Shown here piece by piece: positions 62,722 to 64,000 of a DNA stretch of 64,000 bases. This DNA comes from Anaerolineae bacterium (GTDB taxonomy: Bacteria > Chloroflexota > Anaerolineae > Anaerolineales > Anaerolineaceae). Below the pieces are notes generated by a model, which did not search any database, was not told the origin of the DNA, and saw nothing but the letters and a program-made list of their open reading frames with translations. Location of the stretch: assembly GCA_013314735.1 (NCBI GenBank), contig JABUFD010000001.1, positions 124,001-188,000 on the forward strand. The letters are read 5' to 3'. The stretch's first letter is position 1. Every line of letters begins with the position of its first letter. The position numbers and the translations under genes are program-made.

Positions 62722-62733
62722 GTACAATTGTTC
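62722..62733 (+). promoter_or_regulatory. Possible LexA box upstream of uvrA
   Basis: GTACAATTGTTC differs by one base from the Gram-positive-type LexA box core GAAC-N4-GTTC and lies 48 nt before the uvrA start, where such boxes commonly occur. It is a suggestion from pattern only. uvrC at the other end of the window does not show such a box. Confidence 0.35.
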
Positions 62734-62780
62734 TGGAATGTGGTAAATCAAAAATTGATTGGTAACGGCAGGTGACGGGC

Positions 62781-64000
62781 ATGTCTGATAACGCGATTCG
62801 TGTGGTGGGCGCACGCCAGCACAATTTGAAAAACATCACGGTTGAGATTCCACGGGATCAACTGGTGGTGATCACTGGCTTATCGGGTTCAGGGAAATCT
62901 TCTCTGGCATTTGATACGATCTTTGCTGAAGGTCAACGGCGCTATGTGGAGTCGCTTTCCGCGTATGCCCGGCAGTTTCTGGGGCAGATGGAGAAGCCGG
63001 ATGTGGATGCCATCGAGGGCCTTTCTCCGGCCGTATCGATTGACCAGAAATCCACCTCCCGCAATCCGCGTTCCACCGTCGGCACCGTGACGGAAGTTTA
63101 TGATTACCTGCGCTTGCTGTACGCGCGCATCGGCACACCGCATTGTCCGCATTGTGGCCGCGAGGTAGGCAGCCAGAGTGACCAGGAGATGGTGGATGCG
63201 ATTAAAGCCCTCCCTGAAGGCAGTCGTCTGATGTTGCTCGCACCGGTAGTGCGTGGCCGTAAAGGCACCTACCAGGCGGTTTTCGATGAAATCCGTAAAG
63301 CCGGTTTTTTGCGTGTGCGTGTGGACGGCTACATTTACAACATTGAAGATGATATCGAATTGGATCGCTACAAGGCGCACGACATTGAGGTGGTGATTGA
63401 CCGCTTGGTACTGCGCTCCGGCATGACTGAGGAGGAGGAGCAGGCCTTCAATACTCGCCTGACCGATTCTGTCGAAACTTCGCTGCGGGTGGGAGAAGGC
63501 TATATGGTGGTGGTGGATGTCACCAGCGAGCCGCAGCAGGAATTCCGTTTTTCTGAGAACTTTGCCTGCCCGGAACATGGTCCGGTGCTGCAGGAAATTG
63601 AACCGCGCACCTTTTCATTTAATACCCCCCACGGCGCCTGTCCTGAATGCCAGGGACTGGGTGAAAAAATGGAACTGGACCCTGAATTGATCATCCCCAA
63701 TGATGAACTTTCGATCAATGAGGGTGGGATAGCAGCGATGGAATTTGCGGCGATGAATGAGAAATCTGCGCGCCGGACAGATACATACTACACCCAGGTA
63801 TTGAAAGCGTTCTGCGACCGCCACCACATTCACATGGATGTTCCCATCCGCGAACTGCCTGATGAACAGCGCCGTATTCTGCTGTATGGCGGCGGCGATG
63901 ATGTGTTTTCGATCGACCTGATCAATAAGGACACCACGTATAAGAATTACAAAGTGCGTTTTGGCGGAATCATCACCAACTTGCAGCGGCGTTTCCAGGA
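62781..64000 (+). CDS. uvrA: UvrABC excinuclease subunit A, N-terminal part (cut by window edge)
   Basis: The first 406 residues of UvrA, the ABC-type damage-recognition ATPase of nucleotide excision repair. The N-terminus NAIRVVGARQHNLKNITVEIPR is followed by Walker A GLSGSGKSSLAFDTIFAEGQRRYVESLSAYARQFLGQM, the hallmark of UvrA. Zinc cysteines are seen in CPHCGREVG and CPECQGLG. AGGTG lies 7 nt before the ATG. The gene runs off the right edge. Confidence 0.97.
   Translation, partial: MSDNAIRVVGARQHNLKNITVEIPRDQLVVITGLSGSGKSSLAFDTIFAEGQRRYVESLSAYARQFLGQMEKPDVDAIEGLSPAVSIDQKSTSRNPRSTVGTVTEVYDYLRLLYARIGTPHCPHCGREVGSQSDQEMVDAIKALPEGSRLMLLAPVVRGRKGTYQAVFDEIRKAGFLRVRVDGYIYNIEDDIELDRYKAHDIEVVIDRLVLRSGMTEEEEQAFNTRLTDSVETSLRVGEGYMVVVDVTSEPQQEFRFSENFACPEHGPVLQEIEPRTFSFNTPHGACPECQGLGEKMELDPELIIPNDELSINEGGIAAMEFAAMNEKSARRTDTYYTQVLKAFCDRHHIHMDVPIRELPDEQRRILLYGGGDDVFSIDLINKDTTYKNYKVRFGGIITNLQRRFQ

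Noticed and set aside
1-64000. CRISPR arrays, insertion sequences, prophage and integrase genes
   Set aside because: No regularly spaced repeats, transposase, integrase or phage structural genes could be recognised.

Overview
The window looks like a chromosomal segment of a fermentative, glycan-using bacterium, most likely an anaerobic Chloroflexota of the Anaerolineae type. This is inferred from gene content: a glycyl radical enzyme, a PPi-type phosphofructokinase, many cytoplasmic glycosidases, an oligopeptide-type ABC importer with a Tat-lipoprotein binding protein, and a Ser/Thr kinase fused to an FGE-like domain. No phage, insertion sequence, CRISPR array, rRNA or tRNA was recognised. 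Genes are densely packed on both strands and most short ORFs are shadows of real genes. The ends are cut: the left edge holds the start of uvrC (minus strand) and the right edge the first 406 codons of uvrA (plus strand).

Layout. 1-3.1 kb: uvrC and a gamma-glutamyltransferase, then a predicted alpha/alpha-toroid protein. 3.1-9.3 kb: an SPFH membrane protein, recX, RNase Y, an alpha/beta hydrolase and a P-loop kinase. 8.7-16.8 kb (minus): two GNAT proteins and a methyltransferase, an ABC-F protein, a sulfatase, an M24 peptidase and a metallo-beta-lactamase-fold hydrolase. A 32-codon ORF with its own promoter, ribosome site and terminator lies at 17.0-17.2 kb. 17.5-22.4 kb: a glycyl radical enzyme and a URO-D-fold methyltransferase in tandem, converging on an FAD oxidoreductase. 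22.5-30.8 kb: a GT-C-like membrane protein and a complete peptide-type ABC importer. 31-36.3 kb: a PsbP-like and zinc-ribbon gene pair, a GH130-like enzyme, an FAD enzyme, a PadR regulator, and a glutaredoxin with a solo GroES.

36.4-41.5 kb is a tight operon (HAD phosphatase, LarA-type nickel-pincer racemase/epimerase, PPi-type PFK, 6-phosphogluconate dehydrogenase) behind a good promoter with a LacI-type palindrome at the expected start site. This is the best candidate for an undescribed sugar-acid pathway. 41.6-43.1 kb: two overlapping flavodoxin-fold reductases and a small membrane protein. 43.8-47 kb: a cobamide cluster, cobT-cobS-(CbiR-like TIM barrel)-cobU. 47.3-52 kb: a TipA-like MerR regulator with a textbook 19-bp-spacer promoter, a GH29 fucosidase, and tandem duplicated amidohydrolases. 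52-55.8 kb: an M14 carboxypeptidase, the kinase-FGE fusion and a Nudix hydrolase. 55.8-62.6 kb: tandem duplicated MFS transporters, a ThuA-like protein, a Gfo/Idh/MocA dehydrogenase, and a GH13 glucosidase with a cyclic-nucleotide-binding protein.

The genes suggest import and intracellular breakdown of peptides and of decorated sugars (sulfated, fucosylated, mannosylated, alpha-glucosidic). Corrinoid salvage could supply methyltransferases or other B12 enzymes. All functions are read from motifs and context without database searches.
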